Source: Cytophagaceae bacterium UBA6715
GTDB taxonomy: Bacteria; Bacteroidota; Bacteroidia; Cytophagales; Spirosomataceae
DNA: 30,921 nt
Assembly: GCA_002454335.1 (NCBI GenBank)
Contig: DKIP01000019.1
Span: forward strand, 4,759 to 35,679
Direction: 5' to 3'
Numbering within the stretch: the stretch's first letter is position 1; every line of letters begins with the position of its first letter. The translations under genes were made by a program, and so were the position numbers. The notes below the pieces were generated by a model. It was not told the origin of the DNA. It did no database searches and worked only from the letters and a program-made list of their open reading frames with translations. This document shows, piece after piece, positions 22,677 through 30,921 of this stretch.

Positions 22677-23500
22677 TACTTTTTCAAAAATTTAGCCGGA
22701 AGTCGAAAGGGAAATTCAAGTGGCGTCTCCAGCAACTCCACTTTGGAATATTTAATTTGAATGACCGTTGTCACTCGCTTGTCTTCCTTGTTCTTTACAT
22801 CCAATGTTATTTGGCTTGAAAAAGGAAAAATCACTTGATTTAAATTTGTAAACTCTTCAAAATCCAGTGTTAACTTATTACTCGAGGGTTCATCACGGAC
22901 CAACAATTTCTTCAATTTCCGATTCGGACCTACCATGTTGTCAATCTTGATTCTGCCCGAATCTTGCTTAATAATGATATTCTCATTTTCCCGAATAACG
23001 CGCGAATTATTTTTCTTAAATGGTTGATTCCCCACAATCAAAGACTGTAACATTCGATAATCAATCCGAAAACCCATCAAGGTACTCAAACTATCATACG
23101 TCAAATTATAATACTCGCCACTAATCTTTTGGTAAAACTGCACGCTCTCTTGACTAAACAAACCCGTTGCACCCGTCAAACCAGCCTGTGAAATATTTAC
23201 CCAAATGATGCTATCCCTCTTAACGCGAATGTCGACCGAATAATTGTCTGTATTGTTCCCCGACTTCCACGCTACCCGAGATTTAGCCTTTAAAAAACTA
23301 AAAGAGAGATCATCGGCTGCTTCTTTGGCATCTTGCTCATTGGCCACAATAGGTTTTTGCTCCTCATGCTGAATTGTATCACTTGGCAGCACCACGCGAA
23401 CTGAATCTACTGGAAATTGTTGAGCAAGCTGAACAACAGAACCCGTTTTACAAGCCTGTAAGAGAACAAAAACCAAAAAGAGTGATATAAACCGACTCAT
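22676..23500 (-). CDS. DUF4292 family lipoprotein
   Basis: From ATG 23500 the product is 274 aa with a lipoprotein signal MSRFISLFLVFVLLQACKTG, lipobox LQAC at Cys17. The frame could extend to a UUG at 23539, but that would overlap the TPR gene and put 13 residues before the signal, so ATG is preferred. After a linker, the body (SFLKAKSRVAWKSGNN, VDIRVKRDSIIWVNIS, GLTGATGLFSQESVQFYQK) is typical of DUF4292, a Bacteroidota family with a likely curved beta-sheet fold resembling LolA/LolB lipid-binding proteins. That fold is inference. A role in lipoprotein or envelope biogenesis fits its place between a TPR protein and an EnvC-like activator. Confidence 0.8.
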   Translation of the reverse strand: MSRFISLFLVFVLLQACKTGSVVQLAQQFPVDSVRVVLPSDTIQHEEQKPIVANEQDAKEAADDLSFSFLKAKSRVAWKSGNNTDNYSVDIRVKRDSIIWVNISQAGLTGATGLFSQESVQFYQKISGEYYNLTYDSLSTLMGFRIDYRMLQSLIVGNQPFKKNNSRVIRENENIIIKQDSGRIKIDNMVGPNRKLKKLLVRDEPSSNKLTLDFEEFTNLNQVIFPFSSQITLDVKNKEDKRVTTVIQIKYSKVELLETPLEFPFRLPAKFLKK

Positions 23501-23525
23501 AATACTATTGATATGCAAAATTATC

Positions 23526-25259
23526 TCAATTTTCGACAATTTGCCTCATCTTAATTTTTTTATCAAGAATTAGATTCGCATTCGGTAATGCTCTAGCTTT
23601 TTCCCAACTAGCTACCGCTTCAGTTATTCGACCCAAACGATATAAGGCGTCACCATGATGCTCCCATACCGCAGAACTTTGGGATTTTTCATCCGCCACA
23701 GCTAAACTTAAATAATGAAAGGCCTCCTCATATTTTCCCTGCTGATACAATACCCATGCATAAGTATCTAAATAGGTACTTTCCGTAGGATACTTTTCAA
23801 TCAGCTGCCGCGACATCACCACCGCTTTCTCCAATCGTTCTTTCCGCAATGACAAGTAATAACTGTAATTGTTCAACACATGCTCATCAGTTGGATTCAA
23901 GGCTAATACCTTATCAAAAGCCATATCCGAATCTTTCGGCCTACCCGTGGCGTGGTATACGTCGCCCAACATCGAAAAGAGCTGCACATTCCAATTATCA
24001 GCAGGCTTTATAATGCCCCTTGCAACTTCTAAATACCGCAGTGCATCTGCATTATTACCTTGTAAATACCGCGCAAAGCCCAATTGGAAATTCAAAAACC
24101 CTTGCATGGGAAAAGCCTTTAACGCCTCCATGGCATGTGTAGCTGCGCTATCCACCGCATTTAATTCAAAATCCAATTGAATAATCCTGGCCCAAACTTC
24201 ATATTTGGGTTCTCCCATGCGCGCCGCGCGCAAATAGTATTTTTGGCCTGCTTCCAGTTTGGATGCACTGACATACAAATCTCCCTGAATGGCTAAAAAA
24301 CGAGGCTCATCGGGATAAATCGCCAACCAATGTGTTGCCAACGAGTTCGCTTGCTCCCACTTAATCGGATCATCAATCAATTCAAAAACTTTCATGGTGA
24401 CTTGAGCCACCATTGATGGCAATACCTCATGATCTTCCGCTGCTCTGCGAAGCTGAACGATCGATGAATCAAAATTCTTTTGGTGTAGATAACCGTTTGT
24501 CAGCAACAAAGCCAATTGACCTTGAGATGGATATTTCTTTTGCAAAGAAATTAATTCCGCCTTAACCGAATCCGCCTGGCTCAAATCCCAAGCAACATCC
24601 ATCTGATCCCAAGTTAATATCTGCTCTTCATCATCCATGTCAATAAGTCGTTTGCCTGCCTGCAAAGCCTTCAGCAATTGATTTTGTTTCAAATAGATAA
24701 ATTCCTTTGTTCGAATAATGGCAGGATATTCCCCCACATAATGATCCGCGCGGTCTAGTGCCTGCAAGGCAAGATCCCCCTGTTCAGACCAAACATAGGC
24801 CTGAGCCAACAATAAATTAACTTCCGGATGCGATTCATCATATTGACTTAACTTCGTCAAACATGCTATCGCTTCCGATATCTGCTTGTCGGCAAGCAAT
24901 TGTTCCGCAAAAAACAAGCCATAATCGAGCGAATAGGGTGATAATTCGTGTGCTTTCCGCGCATGGACCAATGCACTCTTCGGATTTTTCTCTGCGAGAT
25001 AAGCTTTGGCAAGGTAAAATGAAAGCGCGGGTTCATTTGAAATAACCGATGCCAAACTCTCCCAAACCATGATGGCCTCCGAATAGTCTTCCTTGATGTA
25101 ATGCCGCATTCCTTCCTGAAAAAGCGCTTCTTGACCTGCCTTCGATTGAATTAATCGCTTTCCTTGCGCTGTTACGAAGTATGAAATCCCGAACAAAAAC
25201 ATGCATAATAGCAGTAGCCGACGCACATACAATCCCATACCCTTGCCTAATTGCGTCAT
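23526..25259 (-). CDS. TPR-repeat protein, exported
   Basis: A 577-residue protein with a signal sequence (MGLYVRRLLLLCMFLFGISY region). Initiation may be at 25259 or at the internal ATG 25238, which gives a cleaner signal; both are in frame. The rest is made of tetratricopeptide repeats, seen as repeated patterns such as ALSFYLAKAYLAEKNPKSAL, EVNLLLAQAYVWSEQGDLAL and ADALRYLEVARGI, ending with HHGDALYRLGRITEAVASWE. TPRs form protein-protein scaffolds, here in the periplasm. It starts 6 nt after the SGNH gene stop and its own stop is 25 nt before the DUF4292 lipoprotein ATG. A TPR, DUF4292, EnvC-like order is a recurring Bacteroidota arrangement as I recall it. Confidence 0.88.
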   Translation of the reverse strand: MTQLGKGMGLYVRRLLLLCMFLFGISYFVTAQGKRLIQSKAGQEALFQEGMRHYIKEDYSEAIMVWESLASVISNEPALSFYLAKAYLAEKNPKSALVHARKAHELSPYSLDYGLFFAEQLLADKQISEAIACLTKLSQYDESHPEVNLLLAQAYVWSEQGDLALQALDRADHYVGEYPAIIRTKEFIYLKQNQLLKALQAGKRLIDMDDEEQILTWDQMDVAWDLSQADSVKAELISLQKKYPSQGQLALLLTNGYLHQKNFDSSIVQLRRAAEDHEVLPSMVAQVTMKVFELIDDPIKWEQANSLATHWLAIYPDEPRFLAIQGDLYVSASKLEAGQKYYLRAARMGEPKYEVWARIIQLDFELNAVDSAATHAMEALKAFPMQGFLNFQLGFARYLQGNNADALRYLEVARGIIKPADNWNVQLFSMLGDVYHATGRPKDSDMAFDKVLALNPTDEHVLNNYSYYLSLRKERLEKAVVMSRQLIEKYPTESTYLDTYAWVLYQQGKYEEAFHYLSLAVADEKSQSSAVWEHHGDALYRLGRITEAVASWEKARALPNANLILDKKIKMRQIVEN

Positions 25260-25265
25260 GTTCCT

Positions 25266-26306
25266 CTACAGCTTAATCAAATATTGATTCAATTGATTTA
25301 ACCATGCCTGCGCACCTTGCTGATTCCAGTGGGAGTCTGATTTAAAAAAATACGATTTGCCCCCTTTCGCTAATACCTGTGTCGGATCGAGAATATGTAA
25401 TTGACCATGATTCGCCTTACTCAATGAAACGATCAACTGATTAGTTCGTCTAGATTCCGTTTGCGTGATGGCAACAGGGTTTGGGATAAAACTAAATATC
25501 ACCTCATCAAAACCTCGACTCAGCGCGTATTGCTCTATTTTAGTCATGCGAGCTAAAAGCACTTGAATATCCTCTGCGCTAATCGGATAAAATGAACTCC
25601 CTTTTTGGAGCGAATCCATGGTCTCCTTCATATAAAGAAACTGATGATCCCTCGACAAGACAACCTCAGGCGTAGTTCGATGAAAGAGGTTCAAATTTAC
25701 TTGGGCTTTCAGCGATTTCAGAAAACTCAAACCTTGAAAATTAAACAAAGTAAAATCAATATTTTGCTCCAAAAGTGGATCATACAGCGCATCAGCCAGG
25801 GTCGCATTGAACGATTCATTCCAAGTCAACGGGGCTTTATACCCTTCCAAATGTGCCCTTACCCGCAACATATCAATCAGCGTACCCATATTTCGTTCTA
25901 CGGATTCAATGAGTAAAACCTTCTTATTACCCGTTGGCTGAAGCACGATTGCGCCAGCAGTCCCCTCCGACCATTTCCGAAAGACGACTTGTTTCGAACG
26001 CGCGAAATTCGTCGTATCCATATGAATATAGCTATACAAATAACTATCCCCTAGTATATACAGATCCATATCACGAAGCCCTTCAGAGGTAAATTGATTT
26101 GTTATTAAGGACGTGTCTTTCAACATGCGAAAGTCGGGTAGATAGGAAAGCCCATATAAATCGCCATACCGATATTTATCTGAACCCAAATTTCCTTCCT
26201 GCTGATACCGCGCTTTGGAAACCCAGCGCATAGCCTGATCCGAACTACTAATTCCAAGAACTAGGAGCAACACAATCATCACCAAAAAGGCAAACGCTCT
26301 TCTCAT
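25266..26306 (-). CDS. SGNH-fold acyltransferase-like protein, MBOAT partner
   Basis: 346 residues from ATG 26306, which overlaps the MBOAT stop by one base (TGATG); the in-frame UUG one codon earlier is unlikely. A single N-terminal hydrophobic segment (about 4-20) anchors or exports it. LYILGDSYLYSY has the Gly-Asp-Ser of the SGNH nucleophile (Ser88), and near the C-terminus SDSHWNQQGA supplies Asp324 and His326. That order (GDS first, DxH last) is normal SGNH rather than the permuted AlgX/AlgJ layout. By analogy with AlgI/AlgJ/AlgX and DltB/DltD, it should receive an acyl group passed across the membrane by the MBOAT protein and put it on a periplasmic or surface glycan. The acceptor is unknown. 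Confidence 0.82.
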   Translation of the reverse strand: MRRAFAFLVMIVLLLVLGISSSDQAMRWVSKARYQQEGNLGSDKYRYGDLYGLSYLPDFRMLKDTSLITNQFTSEGLRDMDLYILGDSYLYSYIHMDTTNFARSKQVVFRKWSEGTAGAIVLQPTGNKKVLLIESVERNMGTLIDMLRVRAHLEGYKAPLTWNESFNATLADALYDPLLEQNIDFTLFNFQGLSFLKSLKAQVNLNLFHRTTPEVVLSRDHQFLYMKETMDSLQKGSSFYPISAEDIQVLLARMTKIEQYALSRGFDEVIFSFIPNPVAITQTESRRTNQLIVSLSKANHGQLHILDPTQVLAKGGKSYFFKSDSHWNQQGAQAWLNQLNQYLIKL

Positions 26307-27694
26307 CAAAACTGAAAGTAAATAAACTGCTTCAAACTAAACACCCCTAAAAAATAAATCGCCAAAAGGATCATAGGCAAAAGCCAGAGCTTCGGACTGA
26401 TTTTATTCGTTGATCGGTGTTCCCAAAACAATAAACCCAGAATCAACAACAAACTCAAAACGATTTCATTCACATGCAAACCAAGCGGCGCATCCACATT
26501 CCAAATCACTAAACGTTGCGCATACAATTTAATATCAGCGAAATGAGATAATCGGAAAAATACCCAAGCGAAGGTCACCAATACGAATGTCCAAAGCTGT
26601 AAGAAGCGAAAATAAATCCCGCGTGCGTTTTCGGGTGATAATGCAGGGAAGCGCCGACTCACCGTAATCCCAATCAATTGAAACACCCCATGCAAGGCTC
26701 CCCAAATAACAAAGTTCCAACTCGCCCCATGCCAAAAACCGGAGATGATAAATACCACCATGATATTGAAATACCATTTGGGAATAGAAACGCGATTTCC
26801 CCCTAAGGAAAAATAGACATAATCTTTAAACCAGGTGGACAAAGAAATATGCCAGCGACGCCAAAAATCCGGAATGGATTTCGCCAAATACGGCGCACGA
26901 AAATTCGTCATCAAATCAAAACCCATCACCTTCGCTGCCCCAATCGCCAGGTCGGAATAACCTGAAAAATCACAATAGATTTGGAAGGAGTAAAATACGG
27001 ATGCTAACACCAAATTCCCTCCTGATTGAATCGCTAAACTTCCATAAACAGCATCAACAAGTATGGCAAGCCGGTCGGCAATCACAACTTTCTTGAACAA
27101 ACCTTGAGCCATCTGAAAGAGGCCCGCCTTCACCCGCTCTACATCCCAAACATGTTCTTCATAAAACTGATGAATGAGGTTTTGAGGACGTTCGATAGGG
27201 CCAGCCACCAACTGCGGATAAAACATCACATACAGGCTGTAAATCCCAAAATTCCGTTCTGCCTTTTGATGCCCACGATAGACCTCAATGGTATAACTCA
27301 TGGCCTGAAACGTATGAAAGGAAAGTCCAATGGGCAGTAGTATGGACAACTGAGGTATCTGCAAGGTGTAGCCAAAATAACTAGCAGCATGCATAAAATT
27401 CCCCGTAAAGAAAGCATAGTATTTAAAGACTGCCAATACACCGATGTTGGCCATTAAACTCAAGGCCAAAAAAAGTTTCTTAGCCCTACCTTCAAAGCGC
27501 TCTAAATAAATCCCGGCATAATAATCCACCACGATCGTGAAACCCAATATACCGAGATAAATGGGCTGAAATGCCATGTAAAAGTAGCAAGAGGCTACCA
27601 ATAAAAGCATCCAACGAAAGCGATGTGCCAATAAAAAATAGGCGGCGGTCACAATTCCAAAAAACACCAAAAACTGCAAGGAATTGAATACCAT
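26306..27694 (-). CDS. MBOAT family O-acyltransferase (AlgI-like)
   Basis: A 462-residue polytopic membrane protein with about ten hydrophobic spans. It shows the AlgI/DltB core: YPQLVAGPIERP, YCDFSGYSDLAIGAAKVMGF, NFRAPYLAKSIPDFWRRWHI, SLSTWFKDYVYFSLGGNR and the catalytic region ISGFWHGASWNFVIWGALHG with His322 and His336. MBOAT proteins move acyl groups, commonly acetyl from acetyl-CoA, across the inner membrane for modification of polysaccharide, peptidoglycan or teichoic-acid-type polymers. It begins 3 nt after ileS and overlaps the SGNH partner gene by one base, so the pair should be made together. No alginate or cellulose synthase gene is near. Confidence 0.94.
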   Translation of the reverse strand: MVFNSLQFLVFFGIVTAAYFLLAHRFRWMLLLVASCYFYMAFQPIYLGILGFTIVVDYYAGIYLERFEGRAKKLFLALSLMANIGVLAVFKYYAFFTGNFMHAASYFGYTLQIPQLSILLPIGLSFHTFQAMSYTIEVYRGHQKAERNFGIYSLYVMFYPQLVAGPIERPQNLIHQFYEEHVWDVERVKAGLFQMAQGLFKKVVIADRLAILVDAVYGSLAIQSGGNLVLASVFYSFQIYCDFSGYSDLAIGAAKVMGFDLMTNFRAPYLAKSIPDFWRRWHISLSTWFKDYVYFSLGGNRVSIPKWYFNIMVVFIISGFWHGASWNFVIWGALHGVFQLIGITVSRRFPALSPENARGIYFRFLQLWTFVLVTFAWVFFRLSHFADIKLYAQRLVIWNVDAPLGLHVNEIVLSLLLILGLLFWEHRSTNKISPKLWLLPMILLAIYFLGVFSLKQFIYFQF

Positions 27695-27697
27695 TAG

Positions 27698-30600
27698 CTA
27701 TTCGTTGATTTTCTGAATTTGAGCAATTAGCGTAGTATCATCCATCACAAGTTCCGATTTATCGCCAGCTAAAGCCGACGAAATCGTAATGCTCAAGGCC
27801 TGAACTTCTTGTTGGATGTACGCACCAAAAACCTGAATGCTTTCCATCCATGCTGCAGGACCTTGTTCCACATGAATCGCAATTTTATCTACGACATCAA
27901 AACCAGAATCCTTCCGCAAATTTTGGATACGATTCACGAATTCCCGGGCCATTCCCTCCTGAACCAATTCAGGAGTCAAGGTATTATCTAAGGCAATCGT
28001 CAAGCCACCTTCCGAAGCGGTTAAGTAGCCGGGCATATCTTCTGTTACGATTTCAATGTCAGCTAAAGCAATTTCAAAACCTTGTAAGTTCGCCGAACCA
28101 GCAGTTTCGATTTGCGCCAAATCACCCGAATTCATTCCTGTAATAACTTCCGCAACCGCCTTCATGTCTTTCCCGAATTTCGGACCCAAGGCCTTGAAAT
28201 TAGGTTTTACTTTCTTGCTTAATACGCCGGATGCATCGTCGAGGTAATTCACCAACTTCACGTTCACCTCCGACTTAATCAAATCTTCCACCTTACGAAT
28301 TTGCTCACGGGCTGATTCTTGCAGCACAGGAACTAATACCTGCGCTAGCGGCTGACGCACTTTCAATTTATGCACCTTACGGATTGAGTGGACCAAAGAA
28401 CAAATGCGTTGTGCCATGTCCATGGATGCTTCTAAATCAGCATTTTGCCAAGAAGGATTTACTTTTACAAAATCCGTTAAATGTACCGAAGTAGTTCCCG
28501 TTAAATTCTTGTACAACCAATCTCCATAGAACGGAGCAATGGGCGACATCAATTGCGCAACCGTTGTCAAACAGGTATGCAAAGTTTGATATGCGGCTGC
28601 CTTATCCGCTGAAATCCCTTGGTTGGTATCTTCCGGATTCCAGAAGCGTCGGCGTGACAAACGAACATACCAGTTGGACAAATGATCACATACAAAATCC
28701 TGCACCGCACGCCCTGCTTTGGTAGGCTCATAGGTCGCATAAGCTTCGTCAACCTCAGCAATTAAACTGCTTAATTTCGACAGAACCCAACGGTCTAATT
28801 CCGTTAAATCGGTCATATTAACACCCTTCGAATCCGGCGTAAATCCGTCCAAATTCGCATACATGGCAAAGAAATTATAGGTATTTGTTAGTGTACCAAA
28901 GAACTTATTACGCACTTCGGTAATTCCCGCTAAATCAAATTTCAAGTTATCCCAAGGTTGCGCATTGGTAATCATGTACCAGCGCGTCGGATCCGCGCCA
29001 TATTTAGCAAGCGTATCAAATGGATCAATCGCATTGCCCAAACGCTTAGACATTTTATTGCCATTTTTATCCAAGACTAAACCAGTAGAAACCACATTTT
29101 TAAATGCGACCGATTCTTCCACCATCGCCGAAATCGCATGGAGTGTAAAGAACCAGCCACGCGTTTGATCCACCCCTTCTGAGATGAAATCTGCCGGATA
29201 AGACTGTTTGAAAATTTCTTGATTCTCAAATGGATAATGCCATTGTGCGAAAGGCATCGCACCCGAATCGAACCACACGTCGATCAAATCTGCCTCACGT
29301 GCCATGACAACACCTGAAGGGCTTAACACAAAGATATTATCCACATAGGGTCGGTGTAAATCCGCCTCCCCTGCCTCCACTGCGGCAATGAATGCTTCGT
29401 TGCCTTTTTGCTGTTCAGCTGTTAATTTTCCTGAATCTATCGCCTTTGTTAATGCTTGCGTTAATTCTTCCACCGAACCAAAACACAATTCTTCCGAACC
29501 ATCTTCATTACGCCAAATAGGCAAAGGTGTTCCCCAATAGCGAGAACGAGACAAGTTCCAATCAACTAGGTTCTCCAACCAGTTTCCAAAACGACCTGTA
29601 CCCGTCGACTCCGGTTTCCAGTTGATCGTATTATTCAACTCAATCAATTTATCCTTCACTGCCGTCGTCTTGATAAACCATGAATCTAATGGATAGTACA
29701 ATACCGGTTTGTCGGTACGCCAGCAATGTGGATACGGGTGATCAAATTTCTGAACGTTAAATGCCTTGTTTTCCGTTTTCAACTGAATCGCAATGCGCTC
29801 ATCAACGGATAAATATTTATCACGGCCTTGTTTGATTTTGGCCGCTTCTTTTTCCTCTTCACTTAAATAAGCCTCTTTTACGGGCTCTAATGCATAATCC
29901 GTCACCTCTTGAACGAAACAACCTTGTCGGTTAACCAATGGAACATCCTTTCCATTGGCATCTTGAACAAAGATGGCTGGAATGTTATTTTGTTGAGCTA
30001 CTCGAAAGTCATCCGCACCAAAAGTAGGCGCCGTGTGCACGATTCCTGTACCATCCTCCGTCGTCACAAAGTCTCCCAAGATCACACGGAAAGCTGGACT
30101 TGCTGGCTGCACATAAGGCATCAGTTGGGCATATTCTACCCCTTCCATATCGGAGCCTTTGAACGTATCAACAATCACGTACGGAATAGCATTTGGCTTT
30201 TTCTCCGCCGCAACATAGGCCTCAAAATCGCCGTTTTCTGCCGCTGCCTGGAAATAGTTCTTCACCAAATCCTTGGCTAAAACCACGTGAACGGGTAAAT
30301 ACGTGTAGGGATTAAAGGTCTTCACCAAGACATAAGCAATGTTTTTCCCTGCGGTTAAGGCGGAGTTGGATGGCAATGTCCAAGGAGTCGTCGTCCAGGC
30401 CAATAAATACACGGGAGCTCCGCCTGATTTTTCAAACAAAAAGGCAGATTTCGCTGTATTTTTTGCCTCGAATTGGGCGGTCAACGAAGTGTCTTTCACA
30501 TCGCGGTAACAACCCGGTTGGTTTAATTCGTGCGATGACAAACCTGTTCCTGCGGCAGGGGAATAAGGTTGAATCGTATATCCTTTGTATAAAAGTCCTT

Positions 30601-30921
30601 TGTCGTAGAGTCGCTTTAATAGATTCCAAACACTCTCAATGTAAGGTGTTTGGTAGGTCACGTAAGGATTCGCTAAATCCACCCAGTAACCCATTTTTTC
30701 AGTCAAATCATTCCACTGATCCGTGAATTTCATAACCGTTTCGCGGCATTTTTGATTGTATTCCTCGACCGAAATCGATTTACCAATGTCTTCTTTGGTG
30801 ATGCCTAATTCCTTCTCAACTTGCAATTCCACGGGAAGGCCGTGGGTATCCCAACCCCCTTTTCTCTTCACTTGTTTACCCTTTAAGGTCTGGTAGCGAC
30901 AGAAAATATCTTTAATCGTTC
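27698..30921 (-). CDS. ileS: isoleucyl-tRNA synthetase (partial, N-terminus outside window)
   Basis: The frame is open to the window edge: upstream of the GTG at 30871 it continues as TIKDIFCRYQTLKGKQVKRK, so that GTG is internal and the gene extends past 30921. The visible part has GGWDTHGLPVELQVEKELG, the editing (CP1) domain with TTPWTLPSN and GTGIVHTAPTFGADD, HCWRTDKPVLYYPLDSWF, NLSRSRYWGTPLPIW, and GNKMSKRLGNAIDP, the KMSKR loop that binds ATP. The anticodon-binding domain and a long C-terminal extension follow, with no zinc-finger cysteines at the end. That form fits the eukaryote-like (type 2) enzyme, known elsewhere for mupirocin insensitivity. It charges tRNA-Ile in the cytosol and heads the envelope operon. 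Confidence 0.97.
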   Translation of the reverse strand, partial: TIKDIFCRYQTLKGKQVKRKGGWDTHGLPVELQVEKELGITKEDIGKSISVEEYNQKCRETVMKFTDQWNDLTEKMGYWVDLANPYVTYQTPYIESVWNLLKRLYDKGLLYKGYTIQPYSPAAGTGLSSHELNQPGCYRDVKDTSLTAQFEAKNTAKSAFLFEKSGGAPVYLLAWTTTPWTLPSNSALTAGKNIAYVLVKTFNPYTYLPVHVVLAKDLVKNYFQAAAENGDFEAYVAAEKKPNAIPYVIVDTFKGSDMEGVEYAQLMPYVQPASPAFRVILGDFVTTEDGTGIVHTAPTFGADDFRVAQQNNIPAIFVQDANGKDVPLVNRQGCFVQEVTDYALEPVKEAYLSEEEKEAAKIKQGRDKYLSVDERIAIQLKTENKAFNVQKFDHPYPHCWRTDKPVLYYPLDSWFIKTTAVKDKLIELNNTINWKPESTGTGRFGNWLENLVDWNLSRSRYWGTPLPIWRNEDGSEELCFGSVEELTQALTKAIDSGKLTAEQQKGNEAFIAAVEAGEADLHRPYVDNIFVLSPSGVVMAREADLIDVWFDSGAMPFAQWHYPFENQEIFKQSYPADFISEGVDQTRGWFFTLHAISAMVEESVAFKNVVSTGLVLDKNGNKMSKRLGNAIDPFDTLAKYGADPTRWYMITNAQPWDNLKFDLAGITEVRNKFFGTLTNTYNFFAMYANLDGFTPDSKGVNMTDLTELDRWVLSKLSSLIAEVDEAYATYEPTKAGRAVQDFVCDHLSNWYVRLSRRRFWNPEDTNQGISADKAAAYQTLHTCLTTVAQLMSPIAPFYGDWLYKNLTGTTSVHLTDFVKVNPSWQNADLEASMDMAQRICSLVHSIRKVHKLKVRQPLAQVLVPVLQESAREQIRKVEDLIKSEVNVKLVNYLDDASGVLSKKVKPNFKALGPKFGKDMKAVAEVITGMNSGDLAQIETAGSANLQGFEIALADIEIVTEDMPGYLTASEGGLTIALDNTLTPELVQEGMAREFVNRIQNLRKDSGFDVVDKIAIHVEQGPAAWMESIQVFGAYIQQEVQALSITISSALAGDKSELVMDDTTLIAQIQKINE

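Noticed and set aside
30732..30871. GTG at 30871 as the ileS start codon
   Set aside because: The frame stays open to the window edge and the upstream residues match the family, so the gene continues beyond the window.
1..30921. tRNA genes, CRISPR array, insertion sequence, prophage or defence genes
   Set aside because: Read through both strands; no cloverleaf-like sequence, regular repeat-spacer array, transposase or integrase motif was seen.

Overview
The window reads as a chromosomal segment of a Bacteroidota bacterium, most likely Cytophagales (Spirosomaceae/Aquirufa-like). The basis is a SusC-style TonB receptor with an N-terminal carboxypeptidase-regulatory domain, a eukaryote-like GT3 glycogen synthase, the DUF4292 lipoprotein, -7 promoter boxes of the form TAnnTTTG instead of -10 boxes, weak Shine-Dalgarno sequences, and a carotenoid locus of ECF sigma factor, crtI and crtB. 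The genus is a guess. I saw no tRNA, rRNA, CRISPR array, insertion sequence or phage gene. Gene density is high and this looks like ordinary chromosome, not an island.

Layout. (1) 1-3115, minus strand: a penicillin-acylase-family hydrolase, a small membrane protein, and a Skp/OmpH-like chaperone cut by the window edge. (2) 3244-5988, plus: a Tat-signal glycosylasparaginase followed 3 nt later by glycogen synthase. (3) 6064-10727, minus: a tight xylA, GH106-like rhamnosidase, AlkD-like set with its own promoter. (4) 10902-14190, plus: a secreted M1 metallopeptidase, then, after a 316-nt gap holding hairpins and a terminator, a PagL-like outer-membrane protein. (5) 14196-18733, minus: an ECF sigma factor with its own promoter, then a crtI-crtB-tauE-kir operon starting from a promoter directly behind the sigma terminator. 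(6) 18931-21267, plus: a TonB-dependent receptor. (7) 21264-30921, minus: ileS (N-terminus outside the window), MBOAT O-acyltransferase, SGNH partner, TPR protein, DUF4292 lipoprotein and an EnvC-like amidase activator, packed with overlaps or gaps of at most 25 nt.

How they fit together. Region 7 is mostly an envelope-assembly operon: an acyl-transfer pair beside an outer-membrane lipoprotein and a divisome-type amidase activator. Region 5 couples carotenoid synthesis to two membrane transporters. The strongest regulatory signal is upstream of the sigma gene: two copies of a 30-bp dyad (TGTTTAAC-N14-ATTAAACA) with a 41-bp period. One covers the -7 box and most of the spacer, the other sits just upstream of the -33 box.

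Several longest-frame starts are UUG codons that I replace with downstream ATGs. In the M1 and PagL genes the UUG is itself the TTG of a TAnnTTTG promoter box, and in tauE and the SGNH gene the ATG restores a 1-nt stop/start overlap. I found no clear evidence of a wholly new defence or mobile system. The best leads are the twin operator, the unusual crt operon composition, the envelope operon, and the PagL-like protein without a catalytic Glu.
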